Assembly (NCBI GenBank): GCA_016787085.1
Contig: JAEUVJ010000048.1
Coordinates: forward strand, 1 to 64,000
From: Chitinophagaceae bacterium
GTDB lineage: Bacteria; Bacteroidota; Bacteroidia; Chitinophagales; Chitinophagaceae
Direction: 5' to 3'
Length of the DNA stretch: 64,000 bases
Shown piece after piece: positions 42,178-52,347 of the stretch; the stretch's first letter is position 1, and every line of letters begins with the position of its first letter. The notes below the pieces were generated by a model. The model saw only the letters and a program-made list of their open reading frames with translations, had not been told where the DNA came from and ran no database searches. Made by a program: the position numbers and the translations under genes.

Positions 42178-45100
42178 TCATCGCACCAATGTAAACAACC
42201 CTTTCTTAAAAGTATCTCCGCAAAGGGTTTTGGCTTTGATCATAAATACATAAACGCCTGTATCCTGCGCCTCTCCTTTATAGGTGCCGTCCCAGCAGGC
42301 ATCGGGATCTTTGGTGAAAAATATTCTTTCTCCCCAGCGATTATAAATGCTGAATTCCAGTTCCTGTATCACTCCCCAGTATCGTATGCCATAGCAATCA
42401 TTCAGGCCATCACCGTTGGGTGTAAAGGCATTGGGCATGTGATAACCGCTGGCATTGATAGCTAAAAAGTTCACAACAACCGAGTCATAATTCACGCAGC
42501 CATTGATATCCGTCCCCTCTACAATGTATTTTGTGTTGCTGGCAGGTGTGGCAACAGGATTGGCAATACCCGAATTACTCAGAGTGGCCGAAGGGGTCCA
42601 TATATAGGTAGCAGCCCCGGTAGCATTCAACTGGCTGCGGTCGTTACTGCAGTCAATATCGTTGGAGCTGGTGGCTTGCACATCCGGCAATGGATTTACG
42701 GTAACTGTAGTTTGCAATGTTGCGGAATTGTTACAGGTGCTTTCGGTAATAAGAACAGAATAAGTAGTGGTTGCGGACGGAGTTGCGACCGGGTTCGCAA
42801 TATTGGTACTGGTCAATGAAGGATCAGGTTGCCAGGTATAACTATCACCACCCGAAGCAAGCAGTTGAATGGTTTCCTTATCACAGATAGTTGCCGGGTT
42901 GCTTATAGTAAAGACCGGGTCAGGATGGATGCTGATGGTTACGGAATCAATATTGGTGCAGGTGTTAGCTCCTGTTACTGTTACATAGTATTTGGTATTA
43001 CCTGCCGGCGATGCAACAGGATTGGCAATAGCCGGGTCACTCAGAGTAGCCGGAGGTGTCCATGCATAGGTGCCACCACCGGTTGCCGAGAGCTGGATCG
43101 TTGTGTTCCTGCATATCGTAGTAGCAGGTGTGATGGTAATGACCGGTTTGGGAGATATAGTGATAGTGACCGAATCATCTTCTGTGCATCCATTAGCATT
43201 AATGCCTGTAACAACATATTGTGTTGTAGTAGCAGGTGTGGCAACGGGATTGGCAATCGTTGTACTGCTTAACCCTGCAGAAGGTGTCCAGGAATAAGTG
43301 GTAGCACCTGTGGTGTTCAGTTGAACAGGTATGCCTTCGCATACCGCTACATCATCGTTGGTTCTGACATAAGGTGTATCCACCGTTATTCTTACCGAGT
43401 CTCTCTTGATGAAAACCGGGGCGAACGAAATATCATCCAGTGCAAAGTCATTGCCCTGCACAGCCGTATTCTTATTGACAATGGATATGATAGCGGTTGT
43501 ATTGTTGCCGGAATTCCAGGTAGTATAGAATTGTGTCCATGTACAGGCGGGCAGACTTGCCGTGATCAGCGTACCGATATCTTTATTATTGATCGAGAAT
43601 TTTAATTGCGCAGGATTAGGTGCACCCAGTGCCTGTATCCAGGTGGAGAAAGCGTAATTGGTGTTGGGGGTAACGTTTACGGTTTGCCGCCAGACATTAA
43701 CATCAGGTACAGGCGACCCGTTGATCATCATCATATTGGCATTGCCGCTTGTATGATCTCCGCAGGGATTTAAACCACCGTTCCATACCTGCGGGCTGGT
43801 ACCTACGTAGTATTGGGCTTCTGTAAGATTGGGTGGCGGCGTATAACTATATTCTGAACTGAACCCGGTATTGCCTTGCGAGAAATCACCATTCACTATA
43901 AGATTATTTCCCGTTACTTCTGCTGTATAATAGTAAGTGATGTTTTGAGGTGTGGAGGTAATGGGATTGGCTGAAGCCGGGTCATTTAAATAAGTAGTGG
44001 GTGTCCAGCAAAAACTCAATGCCGGTTGTGTCAGCAATTGTTTGGTGGTGCCCAGGCAAATCGTGGTATCGGCGGTGCGGATAATGTCATCCGGGACAAC
44101 AGAAAGGCTTATCGTTTTGACAACTGTATCCGGGCAGGAAGCATTTGTGCCTGCAGTATAACTGACGGTATAATTGTTTTGTGACGGATAGACATGTACA
44201 GGCGACAGGTTCCCTGTATTAGTGGTAGCATCACCAAACGACCAGTAGGGGTTTTGCGTGTCTGTGCCGATCCCGTTGAATTGAACAGAAAGCGGATTGC
44301 AGACATTTAACTGGTAATTGAAATCAATATCAGGTTTACCGATCACCACGATCTGTTTGCAGATACTTGACTGGGTGGAGAGACCCTCGTCTATAAAAAG
44401 CGAGATGTTATAGGTACCCGGTTGACTGTATTGAACAGGCAGGGGAGTTGGGCCGGAATGAGAAGGGATTGATGAGTTTGTACAGTTATTAAACGTGAGC
44501 CTTGAAACTGAATTTGAATTTACATTCGGTGCGAAGAAATTAACAGCATCGCCTGTTCTGAATATCTCCGAAATGGAAGATGGGAAATTTAAGGCGCCTA
44601 TATTACCCAGGTTACTTGTAGCGGGTACAGAAAGAAGATTGTTATTAAAATCAAGGCGGGTAACAGCGTTGGTGGCTTCGTTGGTTACAAAACCGAACAC
44701 TTTATCACAATCCCTGATCACGGTAATATCCCTGGGCCAGTTGAAGTTGCTGCCGGGATTGCCAAGATTCAGGCCGGTCGGAGTATTTGCTATGGATGTT
44801 CCAAAATCCAGCCTGCTTATGCTATTACTGTTCCGGTTAGTGATAAATACATGATAATTGTTTCCATCTTTTACTAAAAATACTCCTACGGGGTAGTTTA
44901 ATCCGCCAATGTTGCCAAGATTTACAGCGACAGGAGCATTATTTAATGAGTTGCCGAAATCGTATCGTGTAACTGTATTATTATCTGCACTCACTGTGAG
45001 GCCATACCAGTTAGCGCCGTCTTCTATCAATGTAAAGTCAACAGGGTAATCCAGTCCCCCCACATTTCCCAGATTGGTAGCAACCGGAATATTGGCTACA

Positions 45101-46275
45101 GAAGTACCAAAATTGAGTTTCAGCAAACGAGAATTAGCAAATTGGCCACCGATAATATAGCCGATCCAGTTGTTACCATCTTTTTTGATCTCTATTCCTT
45201 CTGCCTGCCAGGGAATGATTCCGCCGAAAGAACCAAGATCGGTTATGACAGGTGTATTTAACAGACTGTTGCCAAAACTCATCCGGGCGAGTGAGCCGGT
45301 GTGGTTAACAACAAAAACATAAAAATTGGTTCCTTCTTGTACTATATCCATGAAAACCGGCATGGAAAGATTAGGAGAAGTGAAATTGGTGCCAGCAGGG
45401 ATGGAGTTCAACGACCCCGAACAAAAGTTCCAGTAATAGGTAGTAGCGTTGGTGGATGTATTGGTAATAGTAACGGGAGTGTTGACACATACGGTGTCGG
45501 GAATGGAAAAATCGGCCAGGACTGTAGTCTGACATAGAGCATTTACTTCATCCTGGTTAAGCGGCCTGTTATAAATCCGTACTTCATCCATAGCGCCTTG
45601 AAAGGCTTGAAGATAACTATTGGTATGCCTTCCCATTAACATGGGAATATTCACACATGAATCCATCAAAGGCAATGGAGTTGCTAAAGTTTCCATTAAA
45701 ACACCATCAAGATATATTTTCTGATTTATTCCATCGAAAGTGCCCACTACACAATGCCATTGATTTAGTTGAATTGTGTTTGGGCCGGTATTGACATAGA
45801 GATTGTAAACTGATATAACGTTATTGCAATCTGCATTATTTGTATAATGATGTCCATAGCCAAAACCTGGATGATTAGACCAATTGATGAATGCCTGGAA
45901 CTGTGAGTTAGCTTCGGTGACCCGATCTCTTCGTTCAATCAATGTTTGTACTTTTACAATATCCTCGGTGCGGAATTGAACCACAAAAGAAAAACCGCTT
46001 CTTCGGGATAGTGACCCGTCATGAATGACCTCAATGAAATCGTCAAGTCCGTCAAAATAGGCAGCGCTATTTGGGTTATTAAATCTATCGTTTGTAAAAG
46101 TAGTACCGTTTTGCAGTGTTCCATGAAAACCATTTCCGCTAACATCGTTTGCATTTCCATTGAAAGGATAATGGGCTACAAGCCCACTGGTGAGATTAAC
46201 TTGTGAAATACAAGTATAGGAAAGAAAGCATAAGGCGATTGTTGTCCAGAATTTACCGGTCGGGTACCCCTTCAT
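42178..46275 (-). CDS. Giant secreted LamG/repeat/PKD protein, T9SS type B sorting
   Basis: 1365 residues. Signal peptide (about 1-25), LamG/concanavalin fold (30-245; GLDDFIEVIHDGSLSRRSGF), then six units of about 52 residues with R-x-DFG-x-S and NLGN-x-GG (about 290-640), possibly a beta-propeller. A PKD-like domain follows (YWSFGDATTNTGNLSPVHVY), then a carbohydrate-binding-like beta-sandwich (NLIVNGDFSQGNTGF ... FALDDISFAPVFI) and five Ig-like repeats of the SWTPSAGLSSTTIANPVATP type. The C-terminus is the gliding-motility-associated CHU_C sorting domain: MPNAFTPNGDGLNDCYGI and IYNRWGERIFFTKDP. Likely surface-attached adhesin. Two small overlapping antisense frames are not genes. Confidence 0.9.
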   Translation of the reverse strand: MKGYPTGKFWTTIALCFLSYTCISQVNLTSGLVAHYPFNGNANDVSGNGFHGTLQNGTTFTNDRFNNPNSAAYFDGLDDFIEVIHDGSLSRRSGFSFVVQFRTEDIVKVQTLIERRDRVTEANSQFQAFINWSNHPGFGYGHHYTNNADCNNVISVYNLYVNTGPNTIQLNQWHCVVGTFDGINQKIYLDGVLMETLATPLPLMDSCVNIPMLMGRHTNSYLQAFQGAMDEVRIYNRPLNQDEVNALCQTTVLADFSIPDTVCVNTPVTITNTSTNATTYYWNFCSGSLNSIPAGTNFTSPNLSMPVFMDIVQEGTNFYVFVVNHTGSLARMSFGNSLLNTPVITDLGSFGGIIPWQAEGIEIKKDGNNWIGYIIGGQFANSRLLKLNFGTSVANIPVATNLGNVGGLDYPVDFTLIEDGANWYGLTVSADNNTVTRYDFGNSLNNAPVAVNLGNIGGLNYPVGVFLVKDGNNYHVFITNRNSNSISRLDFGTSIANTPTGLNLGNPGSNFNWPRDITVIRDCDKVFGFVTNEATNAVTRLDFNNNLLSVPATSNLGNIGALNFPSSISEIFRTGDAVNFFAPNVNSNSVSRLTFNNCTNSSIPSHSGPTPLPVQYSQPGTYNISLFIDEGLSTQSSICKQIVVIGKPDIDFNYQLNVCNPLSVQFNGIGTDTQNPYWSFGDATTNTGNLSPVHVYPSQNNYTVSYTAGTNASCPDTVVKTISLSVVPDDIIRTADTTICLGTTKQLLTQPALSFCWTPTTYLNDPASANPITSTPQNITYYYTAEVTGNNLIVNGDFSQGNTGFSSEYSYTPPPNLTEAQYYVGTSPQVWNGGLNPCGDHTSGNANMMMINGSPVPDVNVWRQTVNVTPNTNYAFSTWIQALGAPNPAQLKFSINNKDIGTLITASLPACTWTQFYTTWNSGNNTTAIISIVNKNTAVQGNDFALDDISFAPVFIKRDSVRITVDTPYVRTNDDVAVCEGIPVQLNTTGATTYSWTPSAGLSSTTIANPVATPATTTQYVVTGINANGCTEDDSVTITISPKPVITITPATTICRNTTIQLSATGGGTYAWTPPATLSDPAIANPVASPAGNTKYYVTVTGANTCTNIDSVTISIHPDPVFTISNPATICDKETIQLLASGGDSYTWQPDPSLTSTNIANPVATPSATTTYSVLITESTCNNSATLQTTVTVNPLPDVQATSSNDIDCSNDRSQLNATGAATYIWTPSATLSNSGIANPVATPASNTKYIVEGTDINGCVNYDSVVVNFLAINASGYHMPNAFTPNGDGLNDCYGIRYWGVIQELEFSIYNRWGERIFFTKDPDACWDGTYKGEAQDTGVYVFMIKAKTLCGDTFKKGLFTLVR

Positions 46276-46421
46276 AAGCAGAATAGGTTAAGGTGCCTGT
46301 TAGTGTAATGGGGATAAAAATACGGTTAAAAAAAAGTACGGCAAACTATAAAAGGTACTTTTTGAAAAGCAGACGGGCTGGATAAAATGCAGAAATTTCG
46401 GAATAATACGTTTGTTGCCAG

Positions 46422-47765
46422 CTAGAATAAAGCGCTTACCCCCGTATAGTTATGTGGCGTGATCTTCTTTAGCTCTTTTTTGATCTCGTTGTCAACTTTT
46501 AACCCATCAATGAATTTGTGAATAGCTGCTTTATCTATTTGCTGGTTACCTCGGGTCAGGTCTTTTAATGCTTCATACGGCTCCGGGTAATTTTCCCGGC
46601 GCAGGATGGTTTGTATGGCTTCGGCCACTACGGCCCAGTTGTTTTCGAGGTCTTCATACATCTTAGGGTTGTTCACCACCAGTTTGCTTAACCCCTTCTC
46701 AATGGATTTTAGTGCTACAATGGTATGGGCAAAGGGTACCCCGATATTTCTCAGAACGGTGGAGTCTGTCAGGTCTCTTTGTAAACGGGAGATAGGCAGT
46801 TTGGAAGAGAGATGTTCAAACAACGCATTGGCCATACCAAAATTCCCTTCCGCATTCTCAAAATCTATCGGGTTCACTTTATGCGGCATGGCGGAAGAGC
46901 CTACTTCTCCTTTTTTTGTTTTTTGTTTGAAGTATTCCATCGAAACATAGGTCCAGATGTCGCGGCAGAAATCTATCAGGATATTATTGATGCGTTTGAT
47001 GCAGTCAAAATGGGCAGCGAGACTGTCGTAATGCTCGATCTGCGTGGTGAATTGCTGCCGGCTTAATCCAAGTCCCGAGACAAAATCGTTACCTGATTTT
47101 ACCCAGTTGGTCTTGGGGAAGGCGACGTGATGGGCATTGAAATTACCGGTAGCTCCGCCGAATTTAGCGCTGAAAGGGATGCCGATAAATTGCTCTACCT
47201 GGTTCTGTATCCTTTCTACAAATACCATCATTTCCTTACCCAGCGTGGTAGGACTGGCCGGTTGCCCGTGAGTATGCGCCAGCATGGGGATATCGCTCCA
47301 TTCTTTTGCCAGGAGTTTCAGTTCGGTATTCAGGTTAAGCAAAGAAGGCAGGTATTCGTATTCGATCGCATGTTTCCAGAGAAGCGGGATCGCTGTATTG
47401 TTGATGTCCTGCGAGGTAAGCCCGAAATGTATCCATTCCTTTATTTCTTTGCCCCCGCTTTTGCCTGTTTCATTCTTCAGAAAATACTCCACCGCTTTTA
47501 CATCATGATTGGTGATGTATTCAATTTGTTTGATCTCCTGGGCATCCTCGGGCCCGAACTCTTCCACTAATTTTTGCAGGCTTTTGATGGTTTTATGCGA
47601 AAGAGTGAGGAATTTTTTCTTTTGCAGGAACAGCAGGTACTCCACTTCGATCATCACCCGGTATTTCATCAGTGCATATTCAGAAAAATATTCATCGAGG
47701 TGCTGTACCTGTTTGCGGTAGCGGCCGTCAATAGCAGAAATGGCAGAAAGCGGGCTCAGTTCCAT
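46422..47765 (-). CDS. purB: Adenylosuccinate lyase
   Basis: 447 residues. MELSPLSAISAIDGRYRKQV, TSQDINNTAIPLLWKHAIEY, MLAHTHGQPASPTTLGKEM, and the superfamily signature VGSSAMPHKVNPIDFENAEG are all present. It acts twice in purine synthesis, releasing fumarate from SAICAR and from adenylosuccinate. The form resembles the E. coli-type enzyme. Divergent from mqnA with about 56 nt between starts, so promoters for both must overlap there. Confidence 0.96.
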   Translation of the reverse strand: MELSPLSAISAIDGRYRKQVQHLDEYFSEYALMKYRVMIEVEYLLFLQKKKFLTLSHKTIKSLQKLVEEFGPEDAQEIKQIEYITNHDVKAVEYFLKNETGKSGGKEIKEWIHFGLTSQDINNTAIPLLWKHAIEYEYLPSLLNLNTELKLLAKEWSDIPMLAHTHGQPASPTTLGKEMMVFVERIQNQVEQFIGIPFSAKFGGATGNFNAHHVAFPKTNWVKSGNDFVSGLGLSRQQFTTQIEHYDSLAAHFDCIKRINNILIDFCRDIWTYVSMEYFKQKTKKGEVGSSAMPHKVNPIDFENAEGNFGMANALFEHLSSKLPISRLQRDLTDSTVLRNIGVPFAHTIVALKSIEKGLSKLVVNNPKMYEDLENNWAVVAEAIQTILRRENYPEPYEALKDLTRGNQQIDKAAIHKFIDGLKVDNEIKKELKKITPHNYTGVSALF

Positions 47766-47793
47766 GGCGTGATTTTAAATAATCCTCTTCGAT

Positions 47794-47801
47794 TACCTTT
47801 G
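47794..47801 (+). promoter_or_regulatory. -7 element of the mqnA promoter
   Basis: TACCTTTG fits TAnnTTTG exactly, 20 nt before the TTG start at 47822. The -33 TTTG is not obvious. Confidence 0.45.
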
Positions 47802-47821
47802 CAGCCGCAAAAGTAACCCAA

Positions 47822-48595
47822 TTGAAGAAGATACGAGTAGGCATTGTCAATTATCTGAATACCCGGCCATTGATCTATGGCTTGCAGCGGCCACCCATTA
47901 ATGAACAGATCGAACTGGTAGCTGAATACCCGGCCAGGCTGGCCCGCATGCTCAGAGACGAGGAGATAGATGTGGGCCTGATACCGGTTGCAGCTATATC
48001 TGACCTGCCATCATGGTACATCGCGGGTGATCATTGCATTGGTACGGAGGGTGAGATCGCTTCGGTTTGTCTTTTCAGCGAAGTGCCGATGAATGAGATC
48101 CGGAAAGTTTATCTCGATTACCAGAGCCGTTCTTCTGTAGCCTTGCTGCAATGGCTGATGAAAGAATCATGGGGCATTGACCCGGAGATCATACAGGCAG
48201 CGGATGATGGCTACCGGCAGGAGATCAAAGGCAGTACTGCCGGCCTGGTAATAGGAGACAGGGCATTGGAGCAGCGCCGTATTTCCACTTTTATCTATGA
48301 CCTCGGTTCTGAGTGGAGGGCTATTACCGGCTTGCCCTTTGTATTTGCTGCCTGGGTAAGCACCAGGCCATTGCCGGATGAATTTATCCGTCTTTTTAAT
48401 GAGGCCAATGCTATGGGACTTCAGCATATTGATGAGATCGTGGCTGAAATACCATTTGATCTGTACGACCTGAAGAAATATTATACGCTTCACCTGAGTT
48501 ATCATCTCGATGAGAGAAAAAAGAAGGGCATGAACAGGTTTCTCCAGGCCATCGGTCAGAAGGATAGTGAGAGCCAGCAATTACCGGTAACATAA
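47822..48595 (+). CDS. mqnA: Chorismate dehydratase MqnA (futalosine menaquinone pathway)
   Basis: 257 residues. The apparent start is TTG (47822), giving [20 protein letters not shown]; no in-frame ATG precedes it. Further signatures are [18 protein letters not shown] and [15 protein letters not shown], and the fold is that of a periplasmic-binding-like protein. It makes 3-enolpyruvyl-benzoate from chorismate in the futalosine route. It indicates that this organism uses menaquinone made without the classical Men enzymes. Downstream gmd starts after about 38 nt but has its own promoter-like element. Confidence 0.9.
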   Translation: MKKIRVGIVNYLNTRPLIYGLQRPPINEQIELVAEYPARLARMLRDEEIDVGLIPVAAISDLPSWYIAGDHCIGTEGEIASVCLFSEVPMNEIRKVYLDYQSRSSVALLQWLMKESWGIDPEIIQAADDGYRQEIKGSTAGLVIGDRALEQRRISTFIYDLGSEWRAITGLPFVFAAWVSTRPLPDEFIRLFNEANAMGLQHIDEIVAEIPFDLYDLKKYYTLHLSYHLDERKKKGMNRFLQAIGQKDSESQQLPVT

Positions 48596-48606
48596 AAGCA
48601 AAACTT

Positions 48607-48614
48607 TACTTTTG
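48607..48614 (+). promoter_or_regulatory. -7 element before gmd
   Basis: TACTTTTG fits TAnnTTTG and lies 19 nt before the gmd ATG, suggesting a short leader. No clear -33 element. Confidence 0.4.
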
Positions 48615-48633
48615 CTTCAAACTCATATTTACC

Positions 48634-49746
48634 ATGAAGAAGGCGCTTATTACAGGTATCACAGGACAGGATGGAGCATACCTGGCGGAAATGTTGCTGA
48701 AAAAAGGATACGAAGTACACGGTATCAAAAGACGTACCTCGCTCATCAACACGCAGCGGGTGGATCACCTGTACCAGGACCCGCACGAGAAGAATGTAAA
48801 GATGTTTCTCCATTACGGCGACCTGACAGATTCTACCAATATCATCCGCATTGTACAGCAGGTGCAGCCTGATGAGATATATAATCTTGGCGCCATGAGC
48901 CATGTGCACGTAAGTTTTGAAGAGCCGGAATATGTAGCGAATACTGATGCAGTAGGTATGCTCCGCCTGCTGGAAGCCATCCGCATTCTTGGACTGGAGA
49001 AAAAAACAAGAATATACCAGGCATCCACTTCGGAACTGTATGGTAAAGTACAGGCCATACCGCAGAACGAAACGACACCTTTCTATCCAAGATCGCCGTA
49101 TGGGGTTGCTAAACTCTATGCATATTGGATCACGGTAAATTACCGGGAAGCGTATGGCATGTATGCCTGCAATGGCATACTGTTCAACCATGAAAGCCCT
49201 TTGCGGGGGGAAACATTCGTCACCCGCAAGATCACCCGCGGCGTGGCAGAGATCGTGCTGGGGCTGAAGAAAAAACTGTATCTCGGAAATTTATCAGCGC
49301 AGCGTGACTGGGGCCATGCCAAAGATTATGTGGAAGCGATGTGGCTGATGCTGCAGCAAAACGAACCGGAAGATTTTGTGATAGCCACCGGTATCACTAC
49401 TTACGTAAGAGATTTTGTAAAAATGGCGTTTGCCCATGCTGGGGTAGAAGTAGCATTTGAAGGGAAAGATGAGAACGAAAAAGCAGTGGTGACCAAAGTG
49501 GCTGACCCGGAAATACGCCTGGCAAAAGGCGATGTGGTTGTGGAAGTGGATAAACGCTATTTCCGTCCTACCGAAGTGGATATTTTGCTTGGCGATGCTT
49601 CCAGAGCAAGACAAAAATTAGGCTGGTCGCCAAAATATACACTGCATGACATGGTGAGGGAAATGGTCCATGCAGATATTGAGCATTTCCGCAAAGATGT
49701 TATTCTGAAAGAATCAGGCTATCATACGTTAAGACAATTTGAATAA
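48634..49746 (+). CDS. gmd: GDP-mannose 4,6-dehydratase
   Basis: 370 residues. [20 protein letters not shown] holds the NAD(P)-binding glycines; [18 protein letters not shown] is the family signature; active-site Thr/Ser and YxxxK in [11 protein letters not shown] and [33 protein letters not shown] matches Gmd. It converts GDP-D-mannose to GDP-4-keto-6-deoxymannose. The last A of its stop is the first base of the fcl ATG, so the pair is translationally coupled and makes GDP-L-fucose. Confidence 0.97.
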   Translation: MKKALITGITGQDGAYLAEMLLKKGYEVHGIKRRTSLINTQRVDHLYQDPHEKNVKMFLHYGDLTDSTNIIRIVQQVQPDEIYNLGAMSHVHVSFEEPEYVANTDAVGMLRLLEAIRILGLEKKTRIYQASTSELYGKVQAIPQNETTPFYPRSPYGVAKLYAYWITVNYREAYGMYACNGILFNHESPLRGETFVTRKITRGVAEIVLGLKKKLYLGNLSAQRDWGHAKDYVEAMWLMLQQNEPEDFVIATGITTYVRDFVKMAFAHAGVEVAFEGKDENEKAVVTKVADPEIRLAKGDVVVEVDKRYFRPTEVDILLGDASRARQKLGWSPKYTLHDMVREMVHADIEHFRKDVILKESGYHTLRQFE

Positions 49747-50678
49747 TGGAAAAGAATGATAAGATCTACGTGGCAGGGCATAGGGGAATGGTGGGTGCTG
49801 CAATTGTAAGGAATATACAGGCAAAGGGGTTCAGTAATATTATTACCCGCTCATCCGCCGAGTTGGACCTCCGTCATCAGCAGTCAGTGCATGATTTTTT
49901 TGCCAAAGAAAGACCACAGTATGTTTTTTTAGCAGCCGCTAAAGTAGGAGGGATCGTTGCCAACAATACTTACCGCGCAGAATTCCTGTATGACAACCTG
50001 ATGATCGAATCGAACATCATTCATGCTGCTTATACAAATGGGGTAAAAAAGCTGTTGTTCCTCGGCAGTTCTTGTATCTATCCGAAACTGGCGCCCCAGC
50101 CATTAAAAGAAGAATACCTGTTAACAGGTTTGTTGGAGTCCACCAACGAGCCTTATGCCATTGCCAAGATCGCCGGTATCAAATTATGCGAGGCATACCG
50201 GGACCAGTTTGGCTGCAATTTTATCTCCGCGATGCCCACTAACCTGTACGGACCGGGGGATAACTATCATTTGCAGAATTCTCATGTGATCCCGGCGCTG
50301 ATAAGAAAGTTTCATGAAGCAAAGCAGGGAAATGCTCCTTTCGTTGAGATATGGGGAACGGGGGCGCCATTGCGTGAGTTCATGTATGCAGATGACCTGG
50401 CCGATGCCTGTGTGTTCCTGATGAAGCAATATAATGACAAGCTGTTTGTCAACATAGGTACAGGCGAAGAAGTGACGATCAAAGAACTGGCACTATTGGT
50501 AAAGGAAGTGGTGGGTTATGAAGGCGATATCCGGTTTGATACGTCAAAGCCGGATGGTACTCCCCGCAAACTGATGGACAGCTCCCGGCTGCATAGCATG
50601 GGATGGAAACACTCATGGTCTTTAAAAGAAGGACTGAAAGAGACCTACCCGTTGTTTCTTGCAGCGAACGCTCATTGA
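49746..50678 (+). CDS. fcl: GDP-L-fucose synthase
   Basis: 310 residues. [20 protein letters not shown] (cofactor site), [40 protein letters not shown], the catalytic Tyr and Lys in [18 protein letters not shown], and [19 protein letters not shown] are all family motifs. It epimerises and reduces the Gmd product to GDP-L-fucose. It converges on the GT11 fucosyltransferase gene, the probable user of that donor. Confidence 0.96.
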   Translation: MEKNDKIYVAGHRGMVGAAIVRNIQAKGFSNIITRSSAELDLRHQQSVHDFFAKERPQYVFLAAAKVGGIVANNTYRAEFLYDNLMIESNIIHAAYTNGVKKLLFLGSSCIYPKLAPQPLKEEYLLTGLLESTNEPYAIAKIAGIKLCEAYRDQFGCNFISAMPTNLYGPGDNYHLQNSHVIPALIRKFHEAKQGNAPFVEIWGTGAPLREFMYADDLADACVFLMKQYNDKLFVNIGTGEEVTIKELALLVKEVVGYEGDIRFDTSKPDGTPRKLMDSSRLHSMGWKHSWSLKEGLKETYPLFLAANAH

Positions 50679-50713
50679 TCCACTCTTTGCGGGCAATGCA
50701 GTGATCAGTAAAT

Positions 50714-51568
50714 CTATATCCGTAACCAGCCGGCCGGTACCAGGTCAGCCGTGTTGATCTCCTCCTTCACGAACCATTTCTTTGGTGCTACCACTATTTT
50801 CTCCGGGTGATTGTTCAACCATGCAGTCCACCAGCTAAAGCTGCTGTTGGCAATGATAGTATGCCGGCATTGGGTCATCAGGTAAAAATCTTCTGTGGCA
50901 GATCTTGTATGAACCGATACAAATTCAGCATTATCGAACGGCAAATTCTTTTTCACCCATTCAATATCATCAGAAAAAAAATGAACAGACAACCCGGGTA
51001 TCTTTTGCTGCAGTACAGCGATCGCTTTTGAATAGTACCCGACATCCATTACTCCATGGAAGGCCTTTATTTTGCGATTCAGGAAATCCCCCCGCCGGAT
51101 ATGAACAGCCACGGAGTCCCTGCCGGCGAGTTCTATTCCTTTTTCTTTTACATTTTTTATCAACTCTTCTTTTATTGTAAAATCCTGCCGGATGACCGCA
51201 TCAATATCTTTAAAGTATAGAGGGCTTTGCCAGAAGCCATCTATAAAAACAGGTGCGGTAATCCGGGAGAAATGCTGATCAAAATGGAAGTGCGGCTCCC
51301 GGTAAACATGCCGGCCTAAACGGGCGAAGAATGCGGGCTGGTGCCTGTATAGTGAAGGAAAGAAAATGAAGCCCTTTATTTCCTTTTTGGAAGCCAGCTC
51401 AAAGCCGGCACGGAAATCATGCAGGGCGATCGTACGCTGCTTGTCTTTCTGCAATGAGGTGAAGGCGTCTAATTTAAAAGGTACGTTCAATTTAACGGCT
51501 AACGCTTTAGCGGCGGCATATTGAAACAGTTGATTGCCCAATCCTCCCTGTAGTCTTGCAATGATCAA
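50714..51568 (-). CDS. GT11-family fucosyltransferase (alpha-1,2 type)
   Basis: 284 residues. The GT11 signatures are clear: MIIARLQGGLGNQLFQYAAA, the donor-binding AVHIRRGDFLN, and C-terminal IIANSSFSWWTAWLN. The start is TTG and forms a TTGA overlap with the stop of the GT6 gene. The family transfers L-fucose from GDP-fucose in alpha-1,2 linkage to galactose, as in H antigen synthesis. The donor is made by the convergent gmd-fcl pair, 35 nt away. Linkage and acceptor are inferred. Confidence 0.92.
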   Translation of the reverse strand: MIIARLQGGLGNQLFQYAAAKALAVKLNVPFKLDAFTSLQKDKQRTIALHDFRAGFELASKKEIKGFIFFPSLYRHQPAFFARLGRHVYREPHFHFDQHFSRITAPVFIDGFWQSPLYFKDIDAVIRQDFTIKEELIKNVKEKGIELAGRDSVAVHIRRGDFLNRKIKAFHGVMDVGYYSKAIAVLQQKIPGLSVHFFSDDIEWVKKNLPFDNAEFVSVHTRSATEDFYLMTQCRHTIIANSSFSWWTAWLNNHPEKIVVAPKKWFVKEEINTADLVPAGWLRI

Positions 51569-52347
51569 AGTTTTTGCCTGAGTTGTTTGATTTTGAATTT
51601 TACTTTTTCGAGTAAGGATCGTTTTTCATTTCGTAAAAATGAGTGGCCTCCATACCTGTTCTTATCCCGGATGATGATCCTGGGTTCAAAGGGCAGCTTT
51701 CTTCCTTCCGGGTAGCCGTAGGCTGGGGAAAGTATCTTTGGGTTCTTATCCAGCATATACCTGTTCAGTTGCGACTCATCATGCCATTTGGCGATGATAT
51801 TCTTATCCAGGTCAGCCTGCGTCCTGTTTTTCAGGTCGCTGATCAATTCAAGATAGATATTTGTTATGCCGCCGTTCAATCCGCCCATGAAATAATGCTT
51901 GCCTTCCCCTTTTTCAATGAAAGCTGTTGAGCCTGTTTGCTCCTGCTCGTAAGGAAATACAGATAGCGGCTGGTTAAAATAACCGGGATGAAGGGTGGCG
52001 AGCAGGCCATCATCTTTTTTGCCATCCGGCAGAAATTCATCGGCTGTCACTGGCTGTACAAACAGCATATTGGCATTGAAAAAAAAGATATAGTCGAAGC
52101 CTGCCAGTTGTTCTTTTGCTTTTGAAAAAGTATGAAAACGCATCAGGGTATCGTAAGGCCATCCTTGCTGCTGGTGAGCAATGATATGCACCTTTTCGTT
52201 ACCGGCGTACTCAAATGTTTCCGCATCTGTGAAAACAAAATACTCTTTCCGGGCGCCGGGAATAAAGTATTGCTCGGAACTGGCAAAAAAGTCCTTCCAG
52301 AAAATGATATACTTGCCCGTGGCGATATAAAGGATGGCGATCTTCAA
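51565..52347 (-). CDS. GT6-family glycosyltransferase (ABO/alpha-galactosyltransferase-like)
   Basis: 260 residues from TTG 52347 (MKIAILYIATGKYIIFWKDF); a frame extending to 52410 overlaps the upstream gene and has no family sense. Features: FIPGARKEYFVFTD, GWPYDTLMRFHTF, the FFFNANMLFVQ segment with NxN replacing the DxD of mammalian enzymes, GGLNGGITNIYLEL and AKWHDESQLNRYML. Bacterial GT6 enzymes with NxN are known to be metal-independent. They transfer Gal or GalNAc in alpha-1,3 linkage, usually to fucosylated H-type acceptors, which fits the adjacent GT11. Sugar specificity cannot be read. Confidence 0.88.
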   Translation of the reverse strand: MKIAILYIATGKYIIFWKDFFASSEQYFIPGARKEYFVFTDAETFEYAGNEKVHIIAHQQQGWPYDTLMRFHTFSKAKEQLAGFDYIFFFNANMLFVQPVTADEFLPDGKKDDGLLATLHPGYFNQPLSVFPYEQEQTGSTAFIEKGEGKHYFMGGLNGGITNIYLELISDLKNRTQADLDKNIIAKWHDESQLNRYMLDKNPKILSPAYGYPEGRKLPFEPRIIIRDKNRYGGHSFLRNEKRSLLEKVKFKIKQLRQKL

